A DNA stretch of 64,000 nucleotides, taken from contig NZ_CP012830.1 in NCBI RefSeq assembly GCF_001307155.1, forward strand, positions 2,349,501-2,413,500, written 5' to 3'. This document shows, one piece after another, positions 24,761 through 35,072 of the stretch. Each line of letters starts with the position of its first letter. The stretch's first letter is position 1. Below the pieces are notes generated by a model. It was not told the origin of the DNA and did no database searches. It worked only from the letters and a program-made list of their open reading frames with translations. Source of the stretch: Pseudomonas fluorescens (GTDB lineage Bacteria > Pseudomonadota > Gammaproteobacteria > Pseudomonadales > Pseudomonadaceae). Both the position numbers and the translations under genes were made by a program.

Positions 24761-25828
24761 ATGGCCAAACCTGGATTTCGCCTCGCGCTGTTTGCCACCT
24801 TGCTGGCACTGATTGTCGTCTTGCTGGGCGCCTATACCCGGCTGACCCATGCCGGCCTTGGTTGCCCGGACTGGCCGGGTTGCTACGGGTTTATCAGCGT
24901 GCCGAAGAGCGAAGCCCAACTGGCCCATGCCGAGTTGCATTTTCCAGACACGCCGGTGGTTGCCCACAAGGGCTGGAACGAGATGATTCACCGCTATTTC
25001 GCCGGCACCCTTGGCTTGCTGATTGTGTTGCTGGCGGCGCGTTCCTGGACTCATCGCCATCATCTGGACCAACCCCTGAAGCTGCCGTTGTTCTTGCTGG
25101 CGGTGGTGTTTGCCCAAGCGGCCTTTGGCATGTGGACGGTCACCCTCAAGCTCTGGCCGCAGGTGGTGACGGGGCATTTGCTGGGTGGCTTTGCGACCTT
25201 GAGCCTGCTGTTTCTGCTGACCTTGCGCTTGTCCGGTGTATTGCCGGCGCTGATCGTGCCGCGACGTTTGCAGTACTGGGCGACGGCCGGGTTGTTGCTG
25301 GTGATCGGGCAGATCGCTCTCGGCGGCTGGGTCAGTGCCAACTACGCGGCGGTGGCCTGTATCGACTTCCCCACTTGTCACGGCCAATGGTTGCCACCGG
25401 CTGATTTCGCCAACGGCTTTCACCTGACCCAACACATCGGCCCCAACTACCTCGGCGGACAGCTCGACAGCGATGCGCGCACGGCGATTCACCTGACTCA
25501 CCGCATTGGCGCGTTGCTGGTCACGCTGGTGCTGCTGGGGCTGGCCTGGCAGCTCAAGGTCGTCGGCATGACCCGACTCGCCGGGTTGGTACTGGGGGCG
25601 TTGGCGGTGCAGATCACCCTGGGCATCAGCAATGTGCTGTTTCACCTGCCGTTGCCGGTGGCCGTGGCCCATAACGCGGGCGGCGCGGCGCTGTTGCTGA
25701 CGATGGTGCTGGTCAACTATCACGCACGAACCAGCCTGGTTCGAGTCAGACAGCAGACGCCCGGACGCTGGCGTAAACACACGGCCGGGCCGATAACAAT
25801 AAAAGGAGAAATGCCATGGCGACTCTGA
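24761..25828 (+). CDS. ctaA: Heme A synthase (COX15/CtaA)
   Basis: A 355-residue membrane protein with eight hydrophobic helices. The [18 protein letters not shown] segment near residue 25, the [10 protein letters not shown] histidine and the [11 protein letters not shown] histidine are heme-ligand positions of CtaA. It oxidises the C8 methyl of heme O to make heme A for CoxA. The start at 24761 is ten bases after the upstream stop; the open frame extends further upstream but has no family match there. It overlaps the ctaB start by 13 bases. Confidence 0.95.
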   Translation: MAKPGFRLALFATLLALIVVLLGAYTRLTHAGLGCPDWPGCYGFISVPKSEAQLAHAELHFPDTPVVAHKGWNEMIHRYFAGTLGLLIVLLAARSWTHRHHLDQPLKLPLFLLAVVFAQAAFGMWTVTLKLWPQVVTGHLLGGFATLSLLFLLTLRLSGVLPALIVPRRLQYWATAGLLLVIGQIALGGWVSANYAAVACIDFPTCHGQWLPPADFANGFHLTQHIGPNYLGGQLDSDARTAIHLTHRIGALLVTLVLLGLAWQLKVVGMTRLAGLVLGALAVQITLGISNVLFHLPLPVAVAHNAGGAALLLTMVLVNYHARTSLVRVRQQTPGRWRKHTAGPITIKGEMPWRL

Positions 25829-26715
25829 TCGGCGAACGTCACCGCCAAGCGATCTGGCGTGACTATCTGGAGCTGACCAAGCCGAAAGTCGTGGTGTTGA
25901 TGCTGATCACGTCGCTGGTCGGTATGTTTCTCGCCACGCGTGCCGGGGTGCCGTGGACGGTGCTGGTGTTTGGCAACCTGGGGATCGGACTGTGCGCGGG
26001 CGGCGCGGCGGCGGTCAACCATGTGGTGGACCGGCGGATTGACGCGGTGATGGCGCGCACGCACAAGCGGCCACTGGCCGAAGGCCGGGTTTCACCAACC
26101 GCCGCACTGACCTTTGCGCTGTTATTGGCGGTGGCCGGGCAAGCCCTGCTGCTGGCGTTCACCAACCCGCTGACCGCCTGGCTGACCCTCGCCTCGCTGC
26201 TTGGCTATGCGGTGGTCTACACCGGTTTTCTCAAGCGGGCGACGCCGCAGAACATCGTTATCGGCGGACTGGCCGGCGCTGCACCGCCACTGTTGGGTTG
26301 GGTCGCCGCTACCGGGCATGTCAGCGCCGAACCGCTGCTGCTGGTGCTGATTATCTTTGCCTGGACCCCGCCACACTTCTGGGCGCTGGCGATTCATCGC
26401 AAGGAGGAGTACGCCAAGGCCGATATTCCCATGCTGCCGGTGACCCACGGCGAGCATTACACCAAGATCCACATCCTGCTTTACACCTTTGCCCTGCTGG
26501 CCGTGAGCTTGATGCCCTATGTCATTCACATGAGCGGTTTGCTGTACCTGGTTTGCGCCCTGGGACTGGGCGCGAGGTTTCTGCAATGGGCCGTGGTGCT
26601 GTACCGTGGCACTCAGCCGCACGCGGCGATCAACACCTTCAAGTACTCTATTTATTACTTGTTCCTGCTGTTTATCGCCCTGCTCGTAGACCACTACTTA
26701 ATGTTGAACCTATGA
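25816..26715 (+). CDS. ctaB: Protoheme IX farnesyltransferase (heme O synthase)
   Basis: A 299-residue UbiA-superfamily prenyltransferase with about nine transmembrane helices. The Mg-diphosphate motif appears as [20 protein letters not shown] (about residues 72-91) and the second conserved loop as [15 protein letters not shown]. It attaches farnesyl to protoheme to make heme O, the substrate of CtaA encoded just upstream. AAAGGAGAAATGCC precedes the ATG. Its stop overlaps the sco start in an ATGA. Confidence 0.96.
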   Translation: MATLIGERHRQAIWRDYLELTKPKVVVLMLITSLVGMFLATRAGVPWTVLVFGNLGIGLCAGGAAAVNHVVDRRIDAVMARTHKRPLAEGRVSPTAALTFALLLAVAGQALLLAFTNPLTAWLTLASLLGYAVVYTGFLKRATPQNIVIGGLAGAAPPLLGWVAATGHVSAEPLLLVLIIFAWTPPHFWALAIHRKEEYAKADIPMLPVTHGEHYTKIHILLYTFALLAVSLMPYVIHMSGLLYLVCALGLGARFLQWAVVLYRGTQPHAAINTFKYSIYYLFLLFIALLVDHYLMLNL

Positions 26716-27347
26716 CCCGAACCCAGAAAACCGTCTTCATTCTTGTTGCCCTGATCGCGCTGGTCCTGGGGCTTACCGTCAACAAAGTACTGTCTGGCAA
26801 AGGCCAGGGCGATCCGACTGCGCTGATCGACGCCGGGATCATCCTGTTGCCGCAAAGCCGTAACCTGCCGGACGTGCAGATGACCAATCAGGACGGCCAA
26901 CCGGTCACGGTCAACGCTTTGAAAGGCAAGTGGAGCCTGCTGTTCTTTGGTTACACCTTCTGCCCGGACATCTGCCCGACCACCCTGGCACAGCTGCGGC
27001 AGATCAAGAGCGAGCTGCCAGCGGACGCGGTCGACAAGTTGCAGATCATTCTGGTCAGCGTCGACCCGAACCGCGACACCCCCAAGCAGCTCAAGCAGTA
27101 CCTGGGCTACTTCGATCCGCAGTTTGTCGGCCTGACACCGGCTTCGGTCGAAGACCTGCAGAAAGTCGCCAATGCGGTGAGCATTCCGTTCATTCCGGCG
27201 GACACCAGCAAACCCAACTACACCGTCGACCACAGCGGCAACCTGGCGGTAATCGGGCCGGACGGCACCCAGCGCGGGTTCATTCGTGCACCGTTGAACA
27301 ACACGAAACTGGTGGCCCAGTTGCCAGTGATGCTCAAGCGTATGTAG
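26712..27347 (+). CDS. SCO1/SenC copper chaperone
   Basis: A 211-residue membrane-anchored thioredoxin-fold protein. One N-terminal helix is followed by the copper/redox motif CPDICP (Cys84, Cys88) and a distal His near 174 in YTVDHSG. It delivers copper to the CuA site of CoxB. It starts inside the ctaB stop (ATGA). Its stop codon TAG is the first three bases of a REP palindrome, so the repeat abuts the gene exactly. It ends the oxidase operon. Confidence 0.95.
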   Translation: MTRTQKTVFILVALIALVLGLTVNKVLSGKGQGDPTALIDAGIILLPQSRNLPDVQMTNQDGQPVTVNALKGKWSLLFFGYTFCPDICPTTLAQLRQIKSELPADAVDKLQIILVSVDPNRDTPKQLKQYLGYFDPQFVGLTPASVEDLQKVANAVSIPFIPADTSKPNYTVDHSGNLAVIGPDGTQRGFIRAPLNNTKLVAQLPVMLKRM

Positions 27348-27408
27348 GCGCACAGCTTGCTGGCAATGGCGATCTTGCGGGCGCCATCGCCAGCAAGCTG
27401 TGCTCCTA
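27345..27408. repeat. REP palindrome (type B)
   Basis: TAGGCGCACAGCTTGCTGGC and its near-inverse GCCAGCAAGCTGTGCTCCTA enclose an inner GGCG...CGCC pair. The first three bases are the stop codon of the sco gene. The arms are the CTTGCTGGC-type REP seen throughout fluorescens-group genomes. Confidence 0.8.
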
Positions 27409-27451
27409 CAGTGGAAAGGGCCATAGCAGCCAGACGGGACACAGGCATAAA

Positions 27452-27488
27452 AAAACGGGGACACAGTGATTGTGTCCCCGTTTTGTTT
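27452..27488. terminator. Strong bidirectional terminator between cox and met operons
   Basis: AAAACGGGGACACA and TGTGTCCCCGTTTT form a perfect 14-bp stem around GTGAT, flanked by A and T runs. It serves both the oxidase operon from the left and the metNIQ operon from the right; the metQ stop lies only 13 bases away. Confidence 0.93.
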
Positions 27489-27500
27489 TACATCAGCAGA

Positions 27501-28274
27501 TCAGAACGCCGGCAATACCGCGCCTTTGTACTTCTCCAGAATGAACGCCTTCACTTCCGGGCTGTGCAGCGCAGCAACCAGTTTCTTCATCGCGTCGCTG
27601 TCCTTGTCGTCCGCGCGGGCGACAAGGATGTTCACGTAAGGCGAGTCCTTGCCTTCGATCACCAGCGCGTCCTTGGACGGATCGAGCTTGGCTTCCAGCG
27701 CGTAGTTGGTGTTGATCAGTGCCAGGTCGACCTGGGTCAGCACGCGCGGGATGGTCGCGGCTTCCAGTTCACGGAACTTCAGGTCTTTGGTGTTCTCGGT
27801 GATGTCCTTGACGGTCGACAGGATGTTTTTCGAATCCTTCAACTTGATCAGGCCAGCCTTCTCCAGCAGCAACAGTGCACGGCCGCCGTTGGTGGCGTCG
27901 TTCGGGATCACCACGTTGGCGCCGCCTGGCAGTTCGGCAAGGGTCTTGTACTTGTTGGAGTACGCGCCCAGCGGCTCGAGGTGCACACCGGCAACGCTCA
28001 CCAGGTGTGTGCCCTTGGCCTTGTTGAATTCATCGAGGTACGGCTGGTGCTGGAAGAAGTTGGCGTCCAGGCGTTTCTCGGCAACCTGTACGTTCGGCTG
28101 CACGTAGTCGGTGAACACCTTGACCTTGAGGTCGACGCCTTCTTTGGCCAGTGCCGGCTTCACGAACTCGAGGATTTCCGCGTGCGGAACCGGAGTAGCA
28201 GCGACGGTCAGGGTTTCAGCGGCCTGAGCGGAGAGCGCTGCAACGGCAGCGAATGCGACGAGTAGTTTTTTCAT
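27501..28274 (-). CDS. metQ: D-methionine-binding periplasmic protein MetQ
   Basis: A 257-residue NlpA-family substrate-binding protein. The signal peptide MKKLLVAFAAVAALSAQA is followed directly by AETLTVAATPVPHAEI. There is no lipobox cysteine, so this MetQ looks freely periplasmic instead of lipid-anchored as in E. coli. VVIPNDATNGGRALLLLEKAG and the YALEAKLDP segment are typical ligand-site regions. It is the last gene of metN-metI-metQ and ends at the shared terminator. Confidence 0.94.
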   Translation of the reverse strand: MKKLLVAFAAVAALSAQAAETLTVAATPVPHAEILEFVKPALAKEGVDLKVKVFTDYVQPNVQVAEKRLDANFFQHQPYLDEFNKAKGTHLVSVAGVHLEPLGAYSNKYKTLAELPGGANVVIPNDATNGGRALLLLEKAGLIKLKDSKNILSTVKDITENTKDLKFRELEAATIPRVLTQVDLALINTNYALEAKLDPSKDALVIEGKDSPYVNILVARADDKDSDAMKKLVAALHSPEVKAFILEKYKGAVLPAF

Positions 28275-28335
28275 CCAGCAAACTCCTTGTGAGGCGCCCT
28301 TTCGAGCGCCTGCCAGCCGTGGCTGGCGATTGCAT

Positions 28336-29010
28336 TTATTTTCGGGAAAAGTGCACCACCAGCTTATCGCCGACGGTTTGCAGAACCTGGACCAGCACCA
28401 GCAGCAACACCACGGTCACCACCATCACGTCAGTCTGGAAGCGTTGGTAACCGAAGCGGATTGCCAGGTCACCCAAACCACCGGCACCGACCACACCGGC
28501 CATCGCCGTGTAGGACACCAGCGTAATCGCGGTCACCGTGATCGCTGCGAAGATACCTGGGCGGGCTTCCGGCAGCAGCGCGTTGACGATGATCTGGCGG
28601 GTCGTCGCGCCCATGGCCTGGGTCGCTTCAATGATGCCGCGATCGACTTCACGCAGGGCGGTTTCCACCAGACGGGCGAAGAACGGCGTAGCGCCGACTA
28701 CCAGCGGTGGAATCGCACCGCCGACGCCCAGCGAGGTGCCGGTGATCAGTACGGTGAACGGGATCATCACGATCAGCAGAATGATGAACGGCAGCGAGCG
28801 CAGGATATTCACGATCAGCGACAGCAGCGCGTAAACGCCTTTGGCTTCGAGCAACTGGCGCGGGCTGCAGAGGAACAGCAACACACCCAGCGGCAGGCCG
28901 AGCAGTACGGTGAACAACAGCGAACCGCCAAGCATCAGCAAGGTGTCGCCGGTGGCCTGCCAGATTTCGAGCCAGTCGATATTGGAGAAGAAACTCATCA
29001 GGATTTCCAT
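28336..29010 (-). CDS. metI: Methionine ABC transporter permease MetI
   Basis: A 224-residue permease with five hydrophobic helices and the ABC-contact EAA loop (METALREVDRGIIEAT-like region, about residues 110-135). It follows metN with a one-base overlap and precedes metQ by about 60 bases. LRSLPFIILLIVMIPFT is the characteristic helix of the MetI family. Confidence 0.95.
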   Translation of the reverse strand: MEILMSFFSNIDWLEIWQATGDTLLMLGGSLLFTVLLGLPLGVLLFLCSPRQLLEAKGVYALLSLIVNILRSLPFIILLIVMIPFTVLITGTSLGVGGAIPPLVVGATPFFARLVETALREVDRGIIEATQAMGATTRQIIVNALLPEARPGIFAAITVTAITLVSYTAMAGVVGAGGLGDLAIRFGYQRFQTDVMVVTVVLLLVLVQVLQTVGDKLVVHFSRK

Positions 29011-30017
29011 TAGCGCAGCACCTCCATGTGGACGTCGGCTGCGGTGAAGCGGGCGAAGGCCGCTTCCATGTCACCGCCGGTGACCGCCAGGGTCAGTTGC
29101 CCGTAGGGGACGTCTTTGATGCGGTCGATACGACCGGCGAGGATGCTGTAGTCCACACCCGTTTCGCGGGCGACGGTGCCCAGCAACGGCGCGTAGGTGG
29201 CGTCGCCCTGGAAGGTCAGACGCACGATACGGCCCGGCACGTGAGCGAAGTCGTCGCGCTGCTCGCTTTCGTCGATTTGCTCGTCTTCCTGCACGAATCG
29301 CTTGGTGGTCGGGTGCTTGGGGTGCAAGAACACGTCGGCCACCGGACCTTGCTCGACGATCACGCCGGCATCCATCACGGCGACCTGGTCGCAGACCCGG
29401 CGAATCACGTCCATTTCATGGGTGATCAACACGATGGTCAGGTTCAGCTCACGGTTGATCTCGGCCAACAGTTGCAGGACCGACGCGGTGGTTTGCGGGT
29501 CGAGGGCGCTGGTGGCTTCGTCACACAGCAGGATTTTTGGCTTGGTCGCCAGGGCGCGGGCGATGCCGACGCGCTGCTTCTGGCCACCGGACAACTGCGC
29601 CGGGTACTTCTTTGCGTGGTCGGACAGGCCGACGCGAGCCAGCAACTCGGCCACCCGTTGATCGATCTCGCTGCGCGACAGTTCACCGGCCAGGGTCAGT
29701 GGCAGTGCGACGTTGTCGGCAACTGTCTTGGAGGCCAGCAGGTTGAAGTGCTGGAAGATCATCCCGACTTGCTGACGGAAACGGCGCAGCGCATTGGCGT
29801 CCAGCGCGGTGACTTCTTCACCATCGACGATGATCTTGCCGCCGCTGGAGTCTTCCAGGCGGTTGATCAGGCGCAACAGGGTACTTTTTCCCGCACCGGA
29901 ATGACCGATCAGGCCGTATACCTGACCGTTCTCAATCGACAGATTGGTAGGGTGCAGCGCGGGAATATCCTTACCGGCAACGCGGTAAGTTTTATGGACG
30001 TTTTGAAACTCGATCAC
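29010..30017 (-). CDS. metN: Methionine ABC transporter ATPase MetN
   Basis: A 335-residue ATPase. Walker A is GHSGAGKST (about residues 38-46), the signature is [15 protein letters not shown], and Walker B is [12 protein letters not shown]. The C-terminal 90 residues form the NIL/ACT-like domain that senses intracellular methionine and trans-inhibits transport. It is the first gene of the operon. The region upstream holds no clear regulatory hairpin of a known methionine riboswitch. Confidence 0.96.
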   Translation of the reverse strand: MIEFQNVHKTYRVAGKDIPALHPTNLSIENGQVYGLIGHSGAGKSTLLRLINRLEDSSGGKIIVDGEEVTALDANALRRFRQQVGMIFQHFNLLASKTVADNVALPLTLAGELSRSEIDQRVAELLARVGLSDHAKKYPAQLSGGQKQRVGIARALATKPKILLCDEATSALDPQTTASVLQLLAEINRELNLTIVLITHEMDVIRRVCDQVAVMDAGVIVEQGPVADVFLHPKHPTTKRFVQEDEQIDESEQRDDFAHVPGRIVRLTFQGDATYAPLLGTVARETGVDYSILAGRIDRIKDVPYGQLTLAVTGGDMEAAFARFTAADVHMEVLR

Positions 30018-30160
30018 GTAGCGAACCTTGTGGGGCGCGTTAGAAAAGGATCAGCGGTTAGCCGGGCGGGCATTTTAGCCTGTCCGTATAGAGGCTCTTA
30101 GCATTTATTTCGCATTCATCCAGTCATTTGGAAATAACGCGATAACCGGAAATGCAAAAT

Positions 30161-30216
30161 ATCGGAGCCTCCGGCAGCTCCTACGGACCGATGTAGGCAC
30201 TGCCGGAGGCTGCGAT
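30161..30216. repeat. REP palindrome (type C)
   Basis: GAGCCTCCGGCAG (30165 onward) pairs with CTGCCGGAGGCTGC about 25 bases later, with an inner CTCCTAC...GTAGG pair. It lies between metN and the next upstream gene, a site where operon separation is needed. Confidence 0.8.
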
Positions 30217-30225
30217 CTTCTTCTT

Positions 30226-30939
30226 TTAAGGCTTGCGCGGCGTCAGAACCATCTGTGCCGGGACATTGCGCAGAATCTGCCGCTCGATCTTCAGGTCGAA
30301 GTCGGCATCCAGCTTCTTCACCCGTTTGGTCAGCAGCGTGGCCAGCCACGGATAATCTTCGGTGCGCGGCGCCTGAATGCTGACGTCGCACTCATAACTC
30401 ACCACATCGCTGGCAATCGCATCGAGTTGCCGACGCAATTGCTTGCTATCGGCGATGTTCAGCGCAACGGTGGTGCTCTCGGCCGTTGGGTCGATGACCT
30501 TGGCGACACGCTTGGCTTCGGCGGCTTTGAGGGCTGCCTCGGCCTGATCCAGTTCGGCCTTGCGCGCGTGGCTGATGGCGTTGTTGACACCACCGGTCAG
30601 CGCCGGAGCTTTGGGCATCAACGCACGGGCCCGGCTCAGGGCCGTGGCGGCGGCATTCACGTCGCCTTTTTGCAGAACGATCTGGCTGCGTTGCAAGTAG
30701 GCTTCGGCGAGTTGCCGTTGATATTGCTCCAGCGACTGATCGTTGGGTGATTCGGCCTGCAAGGCGGCCAATTGATCCTCGGCGGTGGCCAGTTCACTGC
30801 TGGCCAGGCTTTGCTCCAGCTGCGCGATCGCCGTAGCCCGTGCGTCCGGGACCTCGGGGGCCGGCGGCGTGCTTTGGCAGGCGCCAAGTAGCAGCGAAAA
30901 TGCAACAAGGAGCAGATAACGGGAGGCGAACGGCTTCAT
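30226..30939 (-). CDS. PA5502-like lipoprotein with tetratricopeptide-like helices
   Basis: A 237-residue predicted lipoprotein (lipobox LGAC in LLLVAFSLLLGACQS). After a proline-rich linker the region from about 30 to 150 is alanine- and glutamate-rich helical, with an A-E-x-Y-L-Q-R-x-x-I-x-L-x-K-G-D pattern like TPR helices. The C-terminal 80 residues hold a single cysteine in YECDVS. The start at 30939 is chosen from the lipobox. It lies between metN and znuB. Function unknown. Confidence 0.8.
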   Translation of the reverse strand: MKPFASRYLLLVAFSLLLGACQSTPPAPEVPDARATAIAQLEQSLASSELATAEDQLAALQAESPNDQSLEQYQRQLAEAYLQRSQIVLQKGDVNAAATALSRARALMPKAPALTGGVNNAISHARKAELDQAEAALKAAEAKRVAKVIDPTAESTTVALNIADSKQLRRQLDAIASDVVSYECDVSIQAPRTEDYPWLATLLTKRVKKLDADFDLKIERQILRNVPAQMVLTPRKP

Positions 30940-30976
30940 TCCTGCGACTCTCTGATTGCGCAAAAAACGAGCAAGT

Positions 30977-31757
30977 CTACACCCCTCGACGGGGCAGGAC
31001 AAAACTCAGCAGAAACAGCGCGGCGGCAGCCACCACAATCGATGGGCCGGCCGGCGTGTCCTTGAACCACGACAGCGCCAGGCCACCGCAGACCGCGAGT
31101 ATACCGAGCAAACTCGCGCCCAAGGCCATCTGCTCTGGAGAACGTGCGTGACGTTGTGCCGCAGCCGCCGGGATGATCAGCAAGGAAGTAATCAGCAGCA
31201 CGCCGACAATTTTCATCGCCACCGCGATCACCACCGCAATCAACAGCATCAAGGTCATGCGCAATGCTGCTACCGGCAGGCCTTCAACCGTGGCCAATTC
31301 TTCGTGCACGGTAATCGCCAGCAACGGCCGCCAGAGCGCCACCAACAGCAGCATCACCGCCGCACTGCCGCCGAGGATCCACGCCAGATCGGTCGGGCTG
31401 ATCGCCAGCAGGTCGCCGAACAGATAGGCCATCAGGTCGATCCGCACTTCATGCATGAAGCTTAGTACCACCAGGCCGAGAGAGAGCGTGCTCGGCGCAA
31501 GAATCCCCAACAAGGTATCGGAGGCCAGCGGCTGGCGCTGTTGCAAGGTCACCAGCAGCACGGCCAGCAACAGGCAGCCGACGGTCACCGCGATGGTCGG
31601 GCTGACATCCAGCAGAAAACCCAGCGCCACGCCGAGCAGCGCTGCATGGGACAGGGTGTCGCCGAAATAGGCCATGCGCCGCCAGACCACGAACGATCCC
31701 AGCGGACCTGCGACGGCGGCCAGGGCCAGGCCTGCGAGCAGGGCGTACAACAGAAAA

Positions 31758-31765
<8 letters not shown>
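30977..31765 (-). CDS. znuB: Zinc ABC transporter permease ZnuB
   Basis: A 262-residue integral membrane permease of the manganese/zinc/iron family, with about eight hydrophobic segments. [25 protein letters not shown] and the [16 protein letters not shown] segment are typical. It is last of znuC-znuB in this direction and overlaps znuC by eight bases (start at 31765). It brings zinc across the inner membrane with ZnuC as motor and ZnuA as binding protein. Confidence 0.95.
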
Positions 31766-32542
<777 letters not shown>

Positions 32543-32543
<1 letters not shown>

Positions 32544-33025
32544 CAAGCCCCCTGGCAACCCGAGCAAAGACCGACCACTTCGACGGTCTGGCCTTCGACC
32601 ACAAACCCGACTTCGCCGGCGCTGTGGATGATGGTGTCGCTGATGGATTTTTGCTCGAGTTCGATGGCCGCGTGGCATTCACGGCAAATCAGGAACTGGC
32701 CCTGGTGGGCGTGCCCCGGATGATTGCAGCCAACGAAGGCGTTGAGCGAGGAAATGCGGTGGACCAGGCCGTTATCCAGCAGGAAATCCAGCGCGCGATA
32801 CACCGTCGGCGGCGCGGCACGGCGGCCATCCTGCTCGCTGAGTACCGCCAGAATGTCGTAGGCGCCCAGCGGCTTGTGGCTTTGCCAGACCAGTTCCAGC
32901 ACCCGCCGACGCAGCGCGGTCAGGCGCAAGCCCTGACGTGCGCAAATGACATCGGCCTCGGACAATGCGCTGTGCACGCAGTGAGAGTGGTCGTGGGGAC
33001 GGCTGGCTAGCGGTGTTTTAGGCAT
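32543..33025 (-). CDS. zur: Zinc uptake regulator Zur (Fur family)
   Basis: A 160-residue Fur-family repressor. The N-terminal winged helix carries [15 protein letters not shown] and [19 protein letters not shown]. The C-terminal domain has the structural zinc cysteine pairs (ICREC near residue 115 and LCSGCQ near 155). When zinc is bound it shuts off znuA and probably its own operon. It is the first gene of zur-znuCB, divergent from znuA. The former P. aeruginosa name is np20. Confidence 0.94.
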
Positions 33026-33051
33026 GAGCGGCGACGAGTTTTGTGAGAGAC

Positions 33052-33064
33052 GTTATTATGTTAC
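33052..33064. promoter_or_regulatory. Candidate Zur operator between zur and znuA
   Basis: GTTATTATGTTAC matches the 13-base core of the Zur box (GTTATAATATAAC) at 10 positions. It lies in the 66-base gap between the divergent zur-znuCB and znuA genes, where one operator could control both. Its palindrome is imperfect on the right arm. Confidence 0.6.
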
Positions 33065-33091
33065 CCGTTCTCGCCTACTTGAGTGGTCATC

Positions 33092-34012
33092 GTGCCCAGA
33101 CTTTTTGCCATTTTTGTCACATTTGCTGCCGGTTTTTTTGCGATCGGCGCCGCTCATGCCGAAGTGAACGTACTGACCAGCATCAAGCCCCTGCAGCTGA
33201 TTGCTGCTGCGGTGCAGGATGGCGTCGGGGTTCCCGAGGTCTTGCTGCCGCCGGGTGCATCGCCGCATAACTATGCCTTGCGTCCATCCGACGTACGGAA
33301 GGTGCAGTCGGTGGAGCTGCTCTACTGGATCGGCCCGGACATGGAAGGTTTCCTTCCTCGTGTGCTCAAAGGCCGTAGCCTGCCGTCAGTTGCGGTGCAG
33401 GACCTGCCAGGTTTGAAACTGCGGCGCTTTGCCGAAGACAGCCACTCCCATGCGGAAGAGGCAGACGAGCACGATCACGACCACCGCCCCGGTAGTCTCG
33501 ATGCTCATCTCTGGTTGTCGCCGGTCAATGCGCGAGTGATCGCGGCAAAAATCGCCACCGACTTGAGTGCTGCCGATCCGGCCAATGCGCCGCGCTATCA
33601 GAGCAACCTCAAGGCGTTCGATGAGCGCCTGGACGCGCTGGATCTGCGTTTGAAAGCGCGCTTGGCCGGTATCGCGGGCAAGCCTTACTTCGTGTTTCAT
33701 GAAGCGTTCGATTACTTCGAAGACGCCTACGGCCTCAAGCACACCGGCGTGTTCAGCGTGGCCGCTGAAGTACAGCCAGGTGCACAGCATGTTGCAGCGA
33801 TGCGCTCGCGCTTGCAGGAAGTCGGCAAGACCTGCGTGTTCAGCGAACCACCGCTGCGCCCACGCCTGGCCGAGACGCTGGTGGCCGGTTTGCCGGTGAA
33901 ACTGGCGGAGCTGGATGCGTTGGGCGGCTACACACCGGCGACGGCTCGCGGCTATGAGCAGGTGTTGGAGAAATTGGGGAATGATTTGGCGGGTTGCCTG
34001 GAGTCGCTTTAA
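33092..34012 (+). CDS. znuA: Periplasmic zinc-binding protein ZnuA
   Basis: A 306-residue cluster A-I metal-binding protein. The signal peptide ends AAHAE; the zinc histidines are in PPGASPHNYALRPSD, DAHLWLSPVNA and VFHEAFDYFE. A histidine-acid-rich loop (SHSHAEEADEHDHDH, about residues 117-131) marks it as zinc-specific. GTG 33092 is chosen because the signal peptide then begins MPRLF as in relatives; a GTG at 33083 is an alternative. It is divergent from zur and convergent with thrB. Confidence 0.94.
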   Translation: MPRLFAIFVTFAAGFFAIGAAHAEVNVLTSIKPLQLIAAAVQDGVGVPEVLLPPGASPHNYALRPSDVRKVQSVELLYWIGPDMEGFLPRVLKGRSLPSVAVQDLPGLKLRRFAEDSHSHAEEADEHDHDHRPGSLDAHLWLSPVNARVIAAKIATDLSAADPANAPRYQSNLKAFDERLDALDLRLKARLAGIAGKPYFVFHEAFDYFEDAYGLKHTGVFSVAAEVQPGAQHVAAMRSRLQEVGKTCVFSEPPLRPRLAETLVAGLPVKLAELDALGGYTPATARGYEQVLEKLGNDLAGCLESL

Positions 34013-34029
34013 CCCCCGAGCGCAGACCC

Positions 34030-34058
34030 TGTGGTGAGGGGGCAAGCCCCCTCGCCAC
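34030..34058. repeat. REP palindrome (type D)
   Basis: TGTGGTGAGGGGGC and GCCCCCTCGCCACG enclose AA. It fills the 49-base gap between the convergent znuA and thrB genes and is the only plausible terminator there. Confidence 0.82.
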
Positions 34059-34061
34059 GGT

Positions 34062-35012
34062 TTAGAGGGCGAACGGCAACGGCGTGCTGACGTGCTGACG
34101 CTGGGCCAACCGTTGCTGGAACTCCATCGGGTCGTGAATCAGCACGTCCTGCCCGGCAAAGGATTCGGCGGCGATCAAGCGCGACAGCCAGAACCTCACG
34201 CAGGCCACCCGCAACATGGTCGGCCACAATTCGGCCTCGGCAGCGGTGAACGGGCGCAGCGCGGCATAAGCCCCGAGCAATGCCCTGGCCCGCGGGCCGT
34301 CAAGCACGCCGTCTTCGTCCGAGCACCAGTCATTCAGGGCAATCGCCACGTCGTAGAGCATCGGGCCTGAGCAGGCGTTGTAGAAGTCGATCAGCCCGGT
34401 CAGGTGCGTGCCTTCGAACATCGCGTTGTCGCGGAACAGGTCGGCGTGGATGTTGGCCCGAGGCAGCGCCAGAATTTTAATCTTCTGCTCAGTGATTTCG
34501 TTCAAGGCGCGTTGCAGCAGATTGCTTTGCGCGGCATTCAGGTGCGACAGCAGTTGCGTGCCTTCTTCGAGCATCCAGTCGAGGCCACGATCAGTCTTGC
34601 GCTTGATCATGTGGTCTTTGGTCGCCAGGTGCAGGTGCCCCAGCAATTCGCCGACTTGTGCGCAATGTTGTGCGTTGGCTTCCTTGATGTGCTTGCCGGC
34701 CAGCCGCGGCTGCAGCAGTGCAGGCTTGCCGGCCAATTCGCGCAGGGCGATGCCGTCGGTGGTCCGCAATGCATAGGGCACCGGCAAGTTGGCGTCGTGC
34801 AGCACGTCGAGCAGCTCGATAAAGAACGGCATCTCCTGCACAGGGCCGCGCTCAACCAGGGTCAGGACAAACTCCCCCTGCTCCAGGCTGATGAAGAAAT
34901 TGGTGTTTTCGCTACCCGCGGCAATCCCCTGGAAATCAAGCAGGCGGCCGAGCCCATAAGGGGCGAGAAAGGTTTCCAGCTCGGGCCGAGCCAGGGGGGT
35001 GAACACAGACAT
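34062..35012 (-). CDS. thrB: Homoserine kinase (APH-fold type II)
   Basis: A 316-residue kinase with the aminoglycoside-phosphotransferase fold. The catalytic loop is NIHADLFRDN (about residues 195-204) and the metal-binding aspartate is in LTGLIDFYNAC. It phosphorylates homoserine in threonine biosynthesis. This is the ThrB type found in Pseudomonas, unrelated to the GHMP-family ThrB of E. coli. It is transcribed with the DUF2782 gene upstream on the same strand. Confidence 0.94.
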   Translation of the reverse strand: MSVFTPLARPELETFLAPYGLGRLLDFQGIAAGSENTNFFISLEQGEFVLTLVERGPVQEMPFFIELLDVLHDANLPVPYALRTTDGIALRELAGKPALLQPRLAGKHIKEANAQHCAQVGELLGHLHLATKDHMIKRKTDRGLDWMLEEGTQLLSHLNAAQSNLLQRALNEITEQKIKILALPRANIHADLFRDNAMFEGTHLTGLIDFYNACSGPMLYDVAIALNDWCSDEDGVLDGPRARALLGAYAALRPFTAAEAELWPTMLRVACVRFWLSRLIAAESFAGQDVLIHDPMEFQQRLAQRQHVSTPLPFAL

Positions 35013-35072
35013 GGTTAAAAACTGCTCAGTTCGGGCGCCGCGGTTGAGCCAGCGCCGATTAAAGTTAAGAAA

